NCBI GenBank assembly: GCA_039933315.1
Contig: JBDTOI010000045.1
Coordinates: forward strand, 1-26,147
DNA: 26,147 nt
From: DASXRU01 sp039933315
GTDB lineage: Bacteria; Acidobacteriota; Blastocatellia; Pyrinomonadales; Pyrinomonadaceae
Reading direction: 5' to 3'
The notes below the pieces were generated by a model. The model did not search any database and had not been told where the DNA came from. It saw only the letters and a program-made list of their open reading frames with translations. Of this stretch, positions 15,586 to 23,331 are shown piece by piece. Position 1 is the first letter of the stretch. Every line of letters starts with the position of its first letter. The position numbers were made by a program, and so were the translations under genes.

Positions 15586-17657
15586 CAGTTTCTCCTCTCA
15601 AACTCCACGCGCACCACCTGTCTCGACGGGATTTCCACGCCGGGTTCCGGGGTTTGCCGCAGCGCCCGGCCATCGCCCCGGGCTTCGAGCTGAAGGCCAA
15701 GCCTGGCGCACAGGCGGGCGACATCGCGCACACTCTGGCCGCGCAAATCAGGCATCAGTGCGCCGCGCCGTGTGGCCGCCGTGTAGACGACCTCGCTCAT
15801 TTCGGCCCTGGTATCCGGCTGCATCACGCGCGGCTGAGTGGCCCGCCGCTCTTCGTTTGTTAATTCTTCTTTGGCCAGCCGCGTCGCGATGGGAGTTTCC
15901 TGCGGGCTGGCTTTGGCAATGAGCTCAGGAGGTGACGTGATCTCAATATCCGGCAGAACATTCAGGTCCGGCAATATCTGCTCCGCAATCTCGCGAAATA
16001 CAGGCGCGGCCACCTCGCCGCCGTGATAAGCGCCTGCCGGCTCGTCGATTACCACGATAATGACGACCGAGGGATTATTTACCGGGGCGAAGCCGACGAA
16101 TGAACCAACGAACTTTGTCTTGGAATAAGTGCCGGTCCTGGGATCAATTTTTTGCGCAGTCCCGGTTTTGCCGGCAGCGCTGTAGCCATTGAGCTGGGCC
16201 CGTTTGGCAGTGCCGCGCAGAGTCACACCTTCCAGCATGCCGCGCAGAGCGGACGCTGTCTCGGGCTTCAAAATACTTTTTTGTTCAGGTGTTGCCTGAA
16301 ATAGAGTGACGCCCTCGGGCGACCGAATTTCCCGCACCAGATGCGGCGTGACTCGTATGCCGTTGTTCGCCAGGGCGCCATAAGCCACAGCCATCTGCAG
16401 CGGCGTGACCGCGACTTCATGACCCATCGCTATTGATCCAATCGAAGACGCTTGCCATCGTTTCAGGGGATGCAGTATTCCCACCGTTTCACCCGGCAAA
16501 TCAATGCCGGTGCGCGATCCAAAGCCAAAGCGGGTGATGTAATCGTACATGGATTCATTACCCACCAGCAGGCCCAGCTTGATGGCTGCCACATTGCTGG
16601 ACTGCTCGAGAGCGTTCGCCACCGTTAGCATGCCGAATGGCTTATGGTCGTGCACTACCCTGCTGGCCACTGTAATCTGACCCATCTGACAGTTGATTTC
16701 GTCCTCAGGCTTGACCAGGCCTTTTTCCAGCGCCGCGGAAAACGCCACGATCTTGAAAGTGGAACCGGGCTCGTATGGACTCTCCAATGCCGGGTTGCGG
16801 CGGGCCTCACTGGTTGCGGTGGACAAATCGTTGGGATTGAAGCCGGGCGCATTTGCCAAAGCCAAAATCTCGCCCGTGCGCGGATCGAGCACCACCGCAC
16901 TGGCAGATTTCGCATGGGTCAGATCTATGGCGGCCTTTAATGCTTGTTCCGTCCGATACTGCACACCCTGATCGATGGTAAGCACGACCGTCTGGCCGGG
17001 ATGCGGCTGGATCTCATAACTATCAAAAGCCTGGCTGCGAGCATCCTTTTCGAAGTAGAAGCGGCCGCCGTCGCCGCGGATGCGTTCGTTGTAATACTGC
17101 TCGATTCCGGCCAGACCAATTTCATCAATTCCCACAAAACCAAGTACGTGTGATGCCAGGGTATCGTTCGGATAGTAACGTTTGGGCTCGGGCCGTGATT
17201 TGATCCAACTCAGGTTTAGCGCATGCACCCGAGCCGCGTCGCCTTCATCTAAGCGACGGGCAATCCAGGCAAACCTCTTGTTGTCGGCCCTCGCCTCCAG
17301 CAAGCGGTTGCGCAGGTCGTTTCGATCCACGCCCAGAGTGGCTGCCAGGCACTCCGCGGCGCCTTCCAGGTTTGGGATGTCGGTCGAGAAATCTGCGAAA
17401 AAGGATTCGGTGTCGAGGCTGCGGGCCAGCTCGCGACCATGACGATCCAGTAGTTCGCCACGTCGCGGACTCGCTTTTATTGCGGTCTGTTGTTGTCTGC
17501 GCGCACGTTCGCGGAGTTCGTCGTGCTGAGTTACCTGCAGGTTGACCAGGCGAGCTGCGATGAGGAACATCCAGCCAAGCAACAATAACGAGATGATCAG
17601 GGCGCGCCTGCGGAAATTGTCCGGTCGTGGCTTTGCTGAAGAAGTGCGCTCAAGCAT
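15585..17657 (-). CDS. ftsI: septal transpeptidase FtsI (class B PBP) with C-terminal PASTA domain
   Basis: FtsI crosslinks septal peptidoglycan with FtsW. The 690-residue protein has a cytoplasmic start, one membrane anchor (about 18-36), a PBP dimerisation region beginning with RRGELLDRHGRELA, and a transpeptidase domain with the SxxK motif S299-TFK302, the SxN motif S353-S354-N355 and KTGT (497-500). A Pro/Glu-rich linker leads to one PASTA domain (about 631-688: ALMPDLRGQSVRDVA and the following strands). Single PASTA tails on division PBPs are known in several phyla, including SpoVD-like proteins of Firmicutes. The ATG at 17657 overlaps a possible seven-codon leader ORF. murE does not follow it; a repeat cluster does. 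Confidence 0.96.
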   Translation of the reverse strand: MLERTSSAKPRPDNFRRRALIISLLLLGWMFLIAARLVNLQVTQHDELRERARRQQQTAIKASPRRGELLDRHGRELARSLDTESFFADFSTDIPNLEGAAECLAATLGVDRNDLRNRLLEARADNKRFAWIARRLDEGDAARVHALNLSWIKSRPEPKRYYPNDTLASHVLGFVGIDEIGLAGIEQYYNERIRGDGGRFYFEKDARSQAFDSYEIQPHPGQTVVLTIDQGVQYRTEQALKAAIDLTHAKSASAVVLDPRTGEILALANAPGFNPNDLSTATSEARRNPALESPYEPGSTFKIVAFSAALEKGLVKPEDEINCQMGQITVASRVVHDHKPFGMLTVANALEQSSNVAAIKLGLLVGNESMYDYITRFGFGSRTGIDLPGETVGILHPLKRWQASSIGSIAMGHEVAVTPLQMAVAYGALANNGIRVTPHLVREIRSPEGVTLFQATPEQKSILKPETASALRGMLEGVTLRGTAKRAQLNGYSAAGKTGTAQKIDPRTGTYSKTKFVGSFVGFAPVNNPSVVIIVVIDEPAGAYHGGEVAAPVFREIAEQILPDLNVLPDIEITSPPELIAKASPQETPIATRLAKEELTNEERRATQPRVMQPDTRAEMSEVVYTAATRRGALMPDLRGQSVRDVARLCARLGLQLEARGDGRALRQTPEPGVEIPSRQVVRVEFERRN

Positions 17658-17673
17658 TTAGGTACTCGGTCAT
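17650..17673 (-). promoter_or_regulatory. possible seven-codon leader ORF overlapping the ftsI start
   Basis: AAGGGG stands 8 nt upstream of an ATG at 17673, a better ribosome-binding site than the one before ftsI itself. The ORF reads MTEYLNA and stops at a TGA lying 2 nt inside the ftsI start region. Ribosomes ending there could restart on the overlapping ftsI ATG. This would be translational coupling or attenuation; it is visible in sequence but functionally unproven. Confidence 0.3.
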
Positions 17674-17813
17674 AGCTTGTTCCCCTTGGCTGAGGCGTGC
17701 CAACGTATTACCGGAACAGAATAGGGAAATCCTGATTACAACCATCCGCAAGGGGGAAAACTTAAACCAGAGTTGGGGCTGGCCGCTGCCGGTGACGTCG
17801 CCGCCGCCATCAC

Positions 17814-18218
17814 TCACTGAGTTCCGGCAATCGCACCGGGAGGAACGGCCGCCGTCATCAGAGCCGGGGCCGCTGCTGCCAGAGTGCGCTTCATCCTTTT
17901 TGCAGGGTCAATCTGGGCTGACTGAACGGGATGCATTCCCAGTTCGCGGGCGGCGCTCTCCAGGCGCGCCGGCGTGGCGACCATTTCGCGCTCCAGCAAC
18001 AGACGCTGCTGCTGCTCCAGCAAACGGGTGCGTTCAGCCCGCAATTTTTCTCCCTGGTACCCGAAGCGCAGGGCTGAGAAATGCTGGCCGGCGGCGAAAA
18101 CAAAACCACCAGCCAGCATCAGGCCGGCAAGGAGCATCAAGGCCAGCCGTTTAAGCGCAGCGCGATCTCGCTCGCGATGAATGACAAAATTACGTTGCTT
18201 TGAGGGAACTCTCTTCAT
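17814..18218 (-). CDS. ftsL: FtsL-like divisome protein
   Basis: FtsL is a small bitopic protein whose coiled coil pairs with FtsB/DivIC and FtsQ to activate FtsWI. The 134-residue product has a basic cytoplasmic head (1-23), one membrane segment (about 24-44), a coiled-coil stretch rich in Leu, Glu, Gln and Arg (about 55-80: EKLRAERTRLLEQQQRLLLE), then PARLESAARELGMHP, which matches the FtsL-type P-x-R-I/L-E-x-x-A-x-x-x-LGM signature. The last 20 residues are Ala/Pro-rich and probably disordered. Position between rsmH and ftsI is diagnostic because the family is poorly conserved. A 156-bp gap before ftsI holds no gene except the leader ORF. Confidence 0.88.
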   Translation of the reverse strand: MKRVPSKQRNFVIHRERDRAALKRLALMLLAGLMLAGGFVFAAGQHFSALRFGYQGEKLRAERTRLLEQQQRLLLEREMVATPARLESAARELGMHPVQSAQIDPAKRMKRTLAAAAPALMTAAVPPGAIAGTQ

Positions 18219-18274
18219 TTCGGGTCAAGCCTCGGGAGAAAATCGGCCAGGGCAAAAGCCGATGGGTTTCAACT

Positions 18275-19249
18275 CTAACTAACTATCAAAGGGGCGAGTT
18301 TCCGACATGCTCTCAGCTTGGCGCTGCGAGCCCGCGGGTTCTCCGCTGTTTCAGTTTCACTGGGAACGACTGGGCGGCGCGTTAGTATTTCTACAGCGCG
18401 GCGGGTGCCGCAGGAACATATCGGCACGCGCGGTGGACACTCACAGCGCCCGGACAGGAGCCGCAGCATTCTCTTGATGATGCGATCCTCCAGCGAATGA
18501 AAACTGATGGCGACGAAGCGTCCGTCGGGCGGTAAGAGATCGATCGCGGTTGCTACGAACTGGTCCAACCCCTCCAACTCCCGGTTAACCGCGATTCGCA
18601 GTGCCTGGAAAGTTCGCGTGGCGGGATGAATGCGGTCGCCGGGCCGTCGCCCAATCGCGCGGATGACTATTTCCGCCAGCTGCGTGGTCGTGGCCACGGG
18701 CTCACCGCGCTCGCGACTGGCCACAATGAACGCAGCAATGCGGCGTGATTTTCGTTCTTCGCCATATTCAAAGATCAGCCGGGCAATTTCTTCCTGTGGC
18801 AGACGGGCCAGCATTTGCGCGACAGTTTCTTCGTCGCTGCCGGCGTTCATGCGCATGTCCAGCGGTGCGTCATGGCGAAAGCTGAACCCTCTTTCGGGCG
18901 AGTCCAGTTGCAGTGACGAAGCACCCAGGTCCGCCAGAATCCCGCTCACGCTTGCTACTTTCGCGTTTGCGACTACGTCCGCAATTTCGCGATAGTCAGC
19001 GTGCACCGCCTGAAAGCGTTTGCCAAAAGGCGCGAGCCGCTCCTCCGCCAAGCCAATCGCTTGCGTGTCGCGATCAAAACCGATGACCCGCGAGTCGGGC
19101 GAGGCTTCCAGGATCGCTTCCGCGTGTCCGCCCAACCCGAGCGTGCAGTCAATGAACCAACCGCCGCGCTCCGCCGCGAGTAATTCGATCGACTCGCGAA
19201 GTAACACGGGGCGATGGGGCGCTCCTCTGCCCCCCAAAGGTGCTGCCAT
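18275..19249 (-). CDS. rsmH: 16S rRNA (cytosine1402-N4)-methyltransferase
   Basis: RsmH (MraW) methylates N4 of C1402 in the ribosomal P site using SAM. From the ATG at 19249 the protein has 324 residues. It starts with HRPVLLRESIELL, then the SAM-binding DCTLGLGGHAEAIL, GFDRDTQAI, and the family signature ILADLGASSLQLDSPERGFSF, with FQALRIAVNRELE and AISFHSLEDRIIK later. The open frame extends to a TTG at 19315, but the shorter start fits the family, which begins just before the HxPVLL motif. It lies 108 bp downstream of mraZ and 56 bp upstream of the ftsL-like gene. Confidence 0.97.
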   Translation of the reverse strand: MAAPLGGRGAPHRPVLLRESIELLAAERGGWFIDCTLGLGGHAEAILEASPDSRVIGFDRDTQAIGLAEERLAPFGKRFQAVHADYREIADVVANAKVASVSGILADLGASSLQLDSPERGFSFRHDAPLDMRMNAGSDEETVAQMLARLPQEEIARLIFEYGEERKSRRIAAFIVASRERGEPVATTTQLAEIVIRAIGRRPGDRIHPATRTFQALRIAVNRELEGLDQFVATAIDLLPPDGRFVAISFHSLEDRIIKRMLRLLSGRCECPPRVPICSCGTRRAVEILTRRPVVPSETETAENPRARSAKLRACRKLAPLIVS

Positions 19250-19357
19250 CACCACCGCCCCGTGATCTCGTTCAAAGAACAACCGTCGATTAAGAACTGG
19301 CGTGAGATAAGGCAAAGCCGCAGGTCTCTCTGAGCTGCCTCATCACTTGTCACTGTC

Positions 19358-19798
19358 TCAAACTCCCAGCCGCGCGATTGCCGCCTCATCTTCTTCGGTA
19401 TAGGGATCCGAAAGCAGTCGCTGCTGGAATTTCTCAAGCTCCCAAACCTCTAGATATGTCAGGTAGCCCAGGACGGCGACGTCACCGAGCACCCCCGCGC
19501 TCCTTCTGAGCAGCGGATGAATCAGTACCCGGCCCTGCCCATCCATCGTTGACTGCTGGCCGTAATAGTTCGTGCGATCGAGAAACTTGCGCCGCGCCGG
19601 ATCCATCGAAGGCAATAGCGACAGCCGCTGTTCAATCGCTTCCCACTCCGGCAAAGGGTAGAGCCGAACGCATTCGCCGGTCAGACTAGTCACATAGAAA
19701 TTGAGACCATACTTCTCGTCCACAAAGCGCCGAAAAAGAGTCGGCACCTTAAGCCGGCCTTTCGAGTCAATTCGGGCCGTATAGTTTCCTCGTAACAT
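19358..19798 (-). CDS. mraZ: transcriptional regulator MraZ
   Basis: MraZ is a DNA-binding protein of the SpoVT/AbrB type that represses or tunes the dcw operon from the first gene position. The 146-residue product has two tandem half-domains: the first around ARIDSKGRLKVPTLFRR (8-24), the second around TMDGQGRVLIHPLLRR (84-99), both carrying the D-x-K/Q-GR core. It is the first gene of the cluster. Its promoter and three regularly spaced boxes lie about 85-140 bp upstream. The ATG at 19798 has no strong ribosome-binding site. Confidence 0.97.
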   Translation of the reverse strand: MLRGNYTARIDSKGRLKVPTLFRRFVDEKYGLNFYVTSLTGECVRLYPLPEWEAIEQRLSLLPSMDPARRKFLDRTNYYGQQSTMDGQGRVLIHPLLRRSAGVLGDVAVLGYLTYLEVWELEKFQQRLLSDPYTEEDEAAIARLGV

Positions 19799-19880
19799 CG
19801 AGTTCGGCTAAGGGGACGAGTCAAGACGTGACCCTAAAACAGAAAAGCTGGAAATAGGCGATCAGATAGTGAACGTGGCT

Positions 19881-19904
19881 CCACTTCAGACCACTTTCGA
19901 CCAC
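19881..19904 (-). promoter_or_regulatory. MraZ operator: three GTGG boxes at 10-bp spacing
   Basis: Read on the minus strand, GTGGTCGAAA, GTGGTCTGAA and GTGGAG follow each other at exact 10-bp steps. Known MraZ sites are direct repeats of TGGG-type (E. coli) or AAAGTGG-type (mollicutes) boxes with the same spacing. The array begins about where transcription from the adjacent promoter should start, so bound MraZ would block initiation or promoter escape. The repeats are visible; binding is inferred. Confidence 0.75.
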
Positions 19905-19910
19905 CGACGC

Positions 19911-19939
19911 ATATTACGCCCGTAAAATGGGGGTGTCAA
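19911..19939 (-). promoter_or_regulatory. sigma-70-type promoter of the dcw cluster
   Basis: On the minus strand a perfect -35 TTGACA (19934-19939) is separated by 17 bp from a -10 TAATAT (19911-19916), one base off consensus. Transcription would start near 19903-19905 and give a leader of roughly 105 nt before mraZ. It is the strongest promoter-like sequence I found in the window. Confidence 0.82.
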
Positions 19940-19980
19940 TAGCTAAAACAATCTTGAACGAAGAATTTTCGGTTAAGGAC

Positions 19981-20007
19981 TATAGGGCCAATAGGTCGAA
20001 TAGGTCC
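19981..20007. repeat. three tandem 9-bp units upstream of the ZIP gene
   Basis: The units are TATAGGGCC, AATAGGTCG and AATAGGTCC. Flanking AGGAC and TCCTAT give the block partial outer symmetry. It lies in the divergent region between the mraZ promoter and the ZIP transporter gene. It could be an operator or another degenerate iterated repeat like those at gene ends. Confidence 0.6.
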
Positions 20008-20068
20008 TATTATCTTTTCTATCTGCATACTGTATAGTTGCGCGCCGTACCGACAGAACCAACAGCGA

Positions 20069-20875
20069 ATGAGTACTCTCTTCAGCGGCACTACCGGACT
20101 ACTTCTGTTTGGCGCCCTGGCCGCCCTGGCCAACCTGTTTGGCGGATTACTGCTTACTACCTCGCGCGCCGGCAAGCTGGATAAAAGATTTCTGAAGTAC
20201 CTGATCGCGCTGGGCGCCGGGTTCATGCTGGCCGCGATCTTTATCGAGATACTGCCTGAGACGATCAGCATCTGGATAGGCGGAGGTAAAGGGGAAACCG
20301 CTGCCGAAGCGGTGATGGGAGCGATGACCCTGCTGCTGGGCGGCTATCTGCTGATTCAATTGTTCGAGCACACCATCGCCCCCCATTTTCATTTTGGCGC
20401 AGAGACGCATCCGGAATCCCTACTCCGACCGTCAGCCATCTATGCGGCCGTTGGCGGTCTTACTATTCACACGTTCTTTGACGGGGTCTCGATCGCCACA
20501 GCATTCCTGGTGAACTTCAAAGTTGGGCTGCTCGTTTTTATCGCCATCCTGCTGCACAAGGTTCCCGAAGGCTTTACGGTTGCTTCCATTGTGCTGGCTT
20601 CGGGCCGCTCCGCTCGTAAGGCAGCCGCGGCAACACTCATAATCGGCTCAGCGACCTTTGCCGGCGTCGTCACCGCAGCTCTACTCGAATCGCGGGTGGC
20701 CGGCGCCGTTATGTACGCGTTGCCCTTTTCGGCAGGGGTCACTTTATACGTCGCCGCCAGCGACCTCATTCCAGAGGTCAATCACAAAGAAGACAAGAAC
20801 CCGATGGTCTCCATCGTCGTATTTGGCGGCGTTGCCCTCTTTTATGCATTGCATCGTTTGATTCCCAGGGGTTGA
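20069..20875 (+). CDS. ZIP family metal transporter
   Basis: ZIP proteins move divalent metals (Zn, Fe, Mn) into the cytoplasm. The 268-residue protein has about eight membrane segments. The binuclear metal-site motifs are present: HTFFDG in TM4 (about residues 132-137) and HKVPEG in TM5 (about 167-172), with another acidic site SDLIPE near TM7. A His-rich stretch (HTIAPHFHFGAETH) lies in the loop before TM4. The motifs resemble the bacterial ZupT/GufA-like branch, but the metal cannot be assigned. It is transcribed divergently from mraZ; the TPM-domain gene follows after 4 bp, suggesting one transcript. The ribosome-binding site is weak. Confidence 0.92.
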   Translation: MSTLFSGTTGLLLFGALAALANLFGGLLLTTSRAGKLDKRFLKYLIALGAGFMLAAIFIEILPETISIWIGGGKGETAAEAVMGAMTLLLGGYLLIQLFEHTIAPHFHFGAETHPESLLRPSAIYAAVGGLTIHTFFDGVSIATAFLVNFKVGLLVFIAILLHKVPEGFTVASIVLASGRSARKAAAATLIIGSATFAGVVTAALLESRVAGAVMYALPFSAGVTLYVAASDLIPEVNHKEDKNPMVSIVVFGGVALFYALHRLIPRG

Positions 20876-20879
20876 TTCC

Positions 20880-21746
20880 ATGATTGCCGTAGTCGCTGGC
20901 CAACGCAGTTTGATTCGAGCACTTCTGTTGCTAGGTGTTCTGGTCACCTGTTGTTTGTCTGCGATTTCTCAAACCGTCTCGCCCTTACCACCTCCCAATC
21001 CTTTCAATTACGTCAACGACTATGCGGGCGTGTTGGATTCCGCCACTAAAGCGCGGATGGAAGCCATCCTGCGCGCCCTCAAAGAGAAGGCCGATATTGA
21101 GTTTGCTGTAGTCACAGTCAGGACCACAGGCGGTGAGCCGATCTTCGACTATTCACTTAAGGTCGCGCGCGGTTGGGGCATTGGCTCAAACGAAGGCGAA
21201 AAGAACGGCCTCTTGCTGCTGGTGGCCGTGGAAGACCGCAAGTACTTCATGCAGGTGAGTCGCCATCTGGAGGGCGACTTACCGGACGGCCTGGTAGGTG
21301 AGATTGGCCGGCGCATGCAGGGTCCTTTTCGCCGCGGCGATTACAGTGCGGGTTTGATGGCTGCGGTGCAGACTTTTGTTTCCACGCTTCAGGAGAAGCG
21401 CGGTTTTACCATTGCCGACGTTGACAGGCGGCAGGCCTATGAACGACCGGCGCCGGCCCCGGCGCGGGAGCGCTCGAGTAACCGCATCTCTGGCTGTACC
21501 GTTGTTTTCATCGTAATCATCATTCTGATCTTCCTGGTTTCCAGCCGCAGCCGAGGCGGTGGAGGTTGCATGAATCTGCTCTTCCTCGGTTCCCTTCTGA
21601 ACAGTGGCGGCCGCGGAGGATTCTCCAGTGGTTGGGGCGGCGGGGGGTTCGGAGGTTCCGGCGGCAGCTCCGGAGGGTTTGGGGGTGGCGGCGGATTCGG
21701 GGGCGGGGGCGACTTTGGAGGTGGAGGCGCGGGCGGAAGCTGGTAA
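20880..21746 (+). CDS. TPM-domain (YgcG-like) membrane protein
   Basis: The 288-residue protein has a signal peptide (about 1-30), a TPM domain (about 42-170) starting with VNDYAGVLDSATKARME and including RGWGIGSNEGEKNGLLLLVAVEDRK, then a membrane segment (about 207-222) and a tail that is almost entirely Gly, Ser and Phe. TPM domains occur in thylakoid photosystem-repair proteins and in many bacterial envelope proteins of unsettled function. The gene starts 4 bp after the ZIP stop, with AGGGG 8 nt before its ATG. TPM and LemA genes are frequently neighbours, as here, with one gene between them. Function is unknown beyond the fold. Confidence 0.88.
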   Translation: MIAVVAGQRSLIRALLLLGVLVTCCLSAISQTVSPLPPPNPFNYVNDYAGVLDSATKARMEAILRALKEKADIEFAVVTVRTTGGEPIFDYSLKVARGWGIGSNEGEKNGLLLLVAVEDRKYFMQVSRHLEGDLPDGLVGEIGRRMQGPFRRGDYSAGLMAAVQTFVSTLQEKRGFTIADVDRRQAYERPAPAPARERSSNRISGCTVVFIVIIILIFLVSSRSRGGGGCMNLLFLGSLLNSGGRGGFSSGWGGGGFGGSGGSSGGFGGGGGFGGGGDFGGGGAGGSW

Positions 21747-21768
21747 ACTCAGTTCGCTCAATTCAGCA

Positions 21769-22503
21769 ATGGCTAAATCAATTGTCAAAGAGGCTATCAA
21801 TCATCTAATCGGTGATTTGAAGTCAACGCATGGCGACAACCTCGCTTGCGTCGTGCTTTATGGCTCGGCGGCCTCCGGCGATCACATCGAGCTGCGCTCC
21901 GACTACAATCTATTGATTGCGTTGAACCGGATTACCCCTTTAGATCTGCGTCTGGCGCAGGCGCCGATGCGAAACTGGCAGCGCCTGGGCCATCCGCTTC
22001 CCGTTTATTTCACCGTCGAGGAACTTCAGGATGCGGCGGACGTATTTCCCATTGAGTTTTCGCATATGGAGAAAGCGCGCCTGGTGCTATATGGCCAGGA
22101 CCCATTTGCGCGGCTGAATTACTCGACGGCCAACCTGCGACACCAGCTCGAGTACGAGTTGCGCAGCAAGTTGATTCAGTTGCGGCGGCTCTACATTCCG
22201 GCTTCCGTGTCGGCGGAGAAACTGGCTGCGTTGATGAGCGATAGTTTGGCGAGTTTTGCCTCTCTGTTGCGCGGGGTACTGCTGCTTCACGGGCAGGAAC
22301 CACCGGCGGGTAAGCCGGACGCGGTGCGCGCGACTGCCACATTACTGCGGCTTGACCCGCAGCCGTTCGAGGAAATCTTTGGCTTGCGCGCTGCGAACGA
22401 TGACAGTTTGACGGAAACAGAAGCGAACGATCTGTTTGCGGCCTATATGGCGCAAATCGAGGCCGTAATTGAAGCAGTGGATGAGATTGAAATAAAGTCG
22501 TAG
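21769..22503 (+). CDS. nucleotidyltransferase-fold protein with altered Asp motif
   Basis: The 244-residue protein has a Pol-beta-type nucleotidyltransferase start: VVLYGSAASGDH (about 28-39) followed by SDYNLLIAL (about 44-52). In catalytic members the second motif is D-x-D; here it is D-Y-N, so the second metal ligand is Asn. The rest is a helical region with HEPN-like character (about 115-240). It may have weak or no transferase activity, or the family may normally use Asn. I chose the ATG at 21769, 22 bp after the TPM gene; the frame is open further left, but only as a shadow of the Gly-rich TPM tail. A hairpin terminator begins right at its stop. Confidence 0.75.
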   Translation: MAKSIVKEAINHLIGDLKSTHGDNLACVVLYGSAASGDHIELRSDYNLLIALNRITPLDLRLAQAPMRNWQRLGHPLPVYFTVEELQDAADVFPIEFSHMEKARLVLYGQDPFARLNYSTANLRHQLEYELRSKLIQLRRLYIPASVSAEKLAALMSDSLASFASLLRGVLLLHGQEPPAGKPDAVRATATLLRLDPQPFEEIFGLRAANDDSLTETEANDLFAAYMAQIEAVIEAVDEIEIKS

Positions 22504-22529
22504 CGCAAACTGTTAGTTTGCGAGTTTTT
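22504..22529 (+). terminator. intrinsic terminator after the nucleotidyltransferase gene
   Basis: A perfect 8-bp stem (CGCAAACT with AGTTTGCG) around a GTT loop is followed by AGTTTTT. It begins immediately after the stop codon of the preceding gene and probably ends the ZIP-TPM-nucleotidyltransferase transcript. Read-through into lemA is possible because no clear promoter lies in the remaining 65 bp. Confidence 0.65.
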
Positions 22530-22594
22530 GAGGTCCCCTAATTTAAGAATCAGGCGCGGTCGGCCTGGCAAATGAGCATGAGGTGAATAACTAA

Positions 22595-23227
22595 ATGAAA
22601 AAACGAATTGCGCTGATTACGCTGCTGATGTTTGTGGCGTTCTTATCCAGTGGCTGTGGCTACAACACACTGCAATCCAAACAACAGAACGTCAAAGCCC
22701 AGTGGGCGAACATCGAAAGCCAGCTGCAGCGCCGGGCTGACCTGATACCCAATTTATTTGAAGCCGCCAAGGCCGCGGGCATACAGGAGCAGGAAGTCTT
22801 TGGCGAAATCGCCGCTGCCCGCTCGCGCCTGCTGAATGCTACCGGCGCGCAACCGCAAGGCGAAAACGGCGACAAGACGCCGGAGCAAAAGCAGGCAGTG
22901 ATCGACGCCAACAACAGTTTCGGGGCGACGCTGGGCCGGTTGTTAGTGCTGCAAGAGGCCTATCCCAACTTGCGATCCAGTGAAAGTTTTCAGAAGTTCC
23001 AAGATTCGCTGGAGGGCACGGAAAACCGCATCGCCACCGCGCGCAACGATTACAATGCCGCGGTCCAGGACTACAACACGACGCGCGGCAGATTTCCCAC
23101 TGTGATCTCGGCCAAGATGTTCGGCTTTGCGCCGGAACCATATTTCAAGGCTGAAGAGGCCGCGAAGCAAGTACCGAAGGTCGACGCAGATTCCCTGCGC
23201 CGGAACCAGCCAACACCCGCGAAGTAG
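22595..23227 (+). CDS. lemA: LemA family lipoprotein
   Basis: LemA proteins are membrane-attached helical-bundle proteins of unclear role, often encoded near TPM-domain proteins. The 210-residue protein has a signal sequence with a lipobox (LSSGC, Cys about residue 21), so it is probably lipidated, unlike many LemA proteins that keep a membrane helix. The LemA core follows: NVKAQWANIESQLQRRADLIPNL (split here as NVKAQWANIE and RRADLIPNL), EQEVFGEIAAARS, LGRLLVLQEAYPNLRSSESF and RNDYNAAVQDYNTTRGRFP. All these are typical. GAGGTGA lies 8 nt before the ATG. It converges with the BMC-linked Cys-rich gene across a repeat doublet. Confidence 0.93.
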   Translation: MKKRIALITLLMFVAFLSSGCGYNTLQSKQQNVKAQWANIESQLQRRADLIPNLFEAAKAAGIQEQEVFGEIAAARSRLLNATGAQPQGENGDKTPEQKQAVIDANNSFGATLGRLLVLQEAYPNLRSSESFQKFQDSLEGTENRIATARNDYNAAVQDYNTTRGRFPTVISAKMFGFAPEPYFKAEEAAKQVPKVDADSLRRNQPTPAK

Positions 23228-23234
23228 AATTTGG

Positions 23235-23331
23235 AAGTGGCACAGACTTCAGTCTGTGATTTCAGCTCCAGAATCTCAGAGTTCAGTCGGTGATTTCCGT
23301 CTAGCATCACAGACTGAAGTCTGTGCCACTT
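23235..23331. repeat. inverted doublet of the CACAGACTTCAGTCTGTG palindrome between convergent genes
   Basis: Copies at 23235-23260 and, inverted, at 23306-23331 are 26 bp each and match perfectly as inverted repeats; about 45 bp separate them. The element fills the space between the lemA stop (23227) and the stop of the Cys-rich BMC gene (23331). It is well placed to act as a bidirectional terminator, though no T-run follows either arm. Confidence 0.9.

Noticed and set aside
21604..21768. upstream extension of the nucleotidyltransferase frame
   Set aside because: It overlaps the Gly-rich tail of the TPM gene in another frame and is compositionally driven; the ATG at 21769 gives a normal N-terminus.
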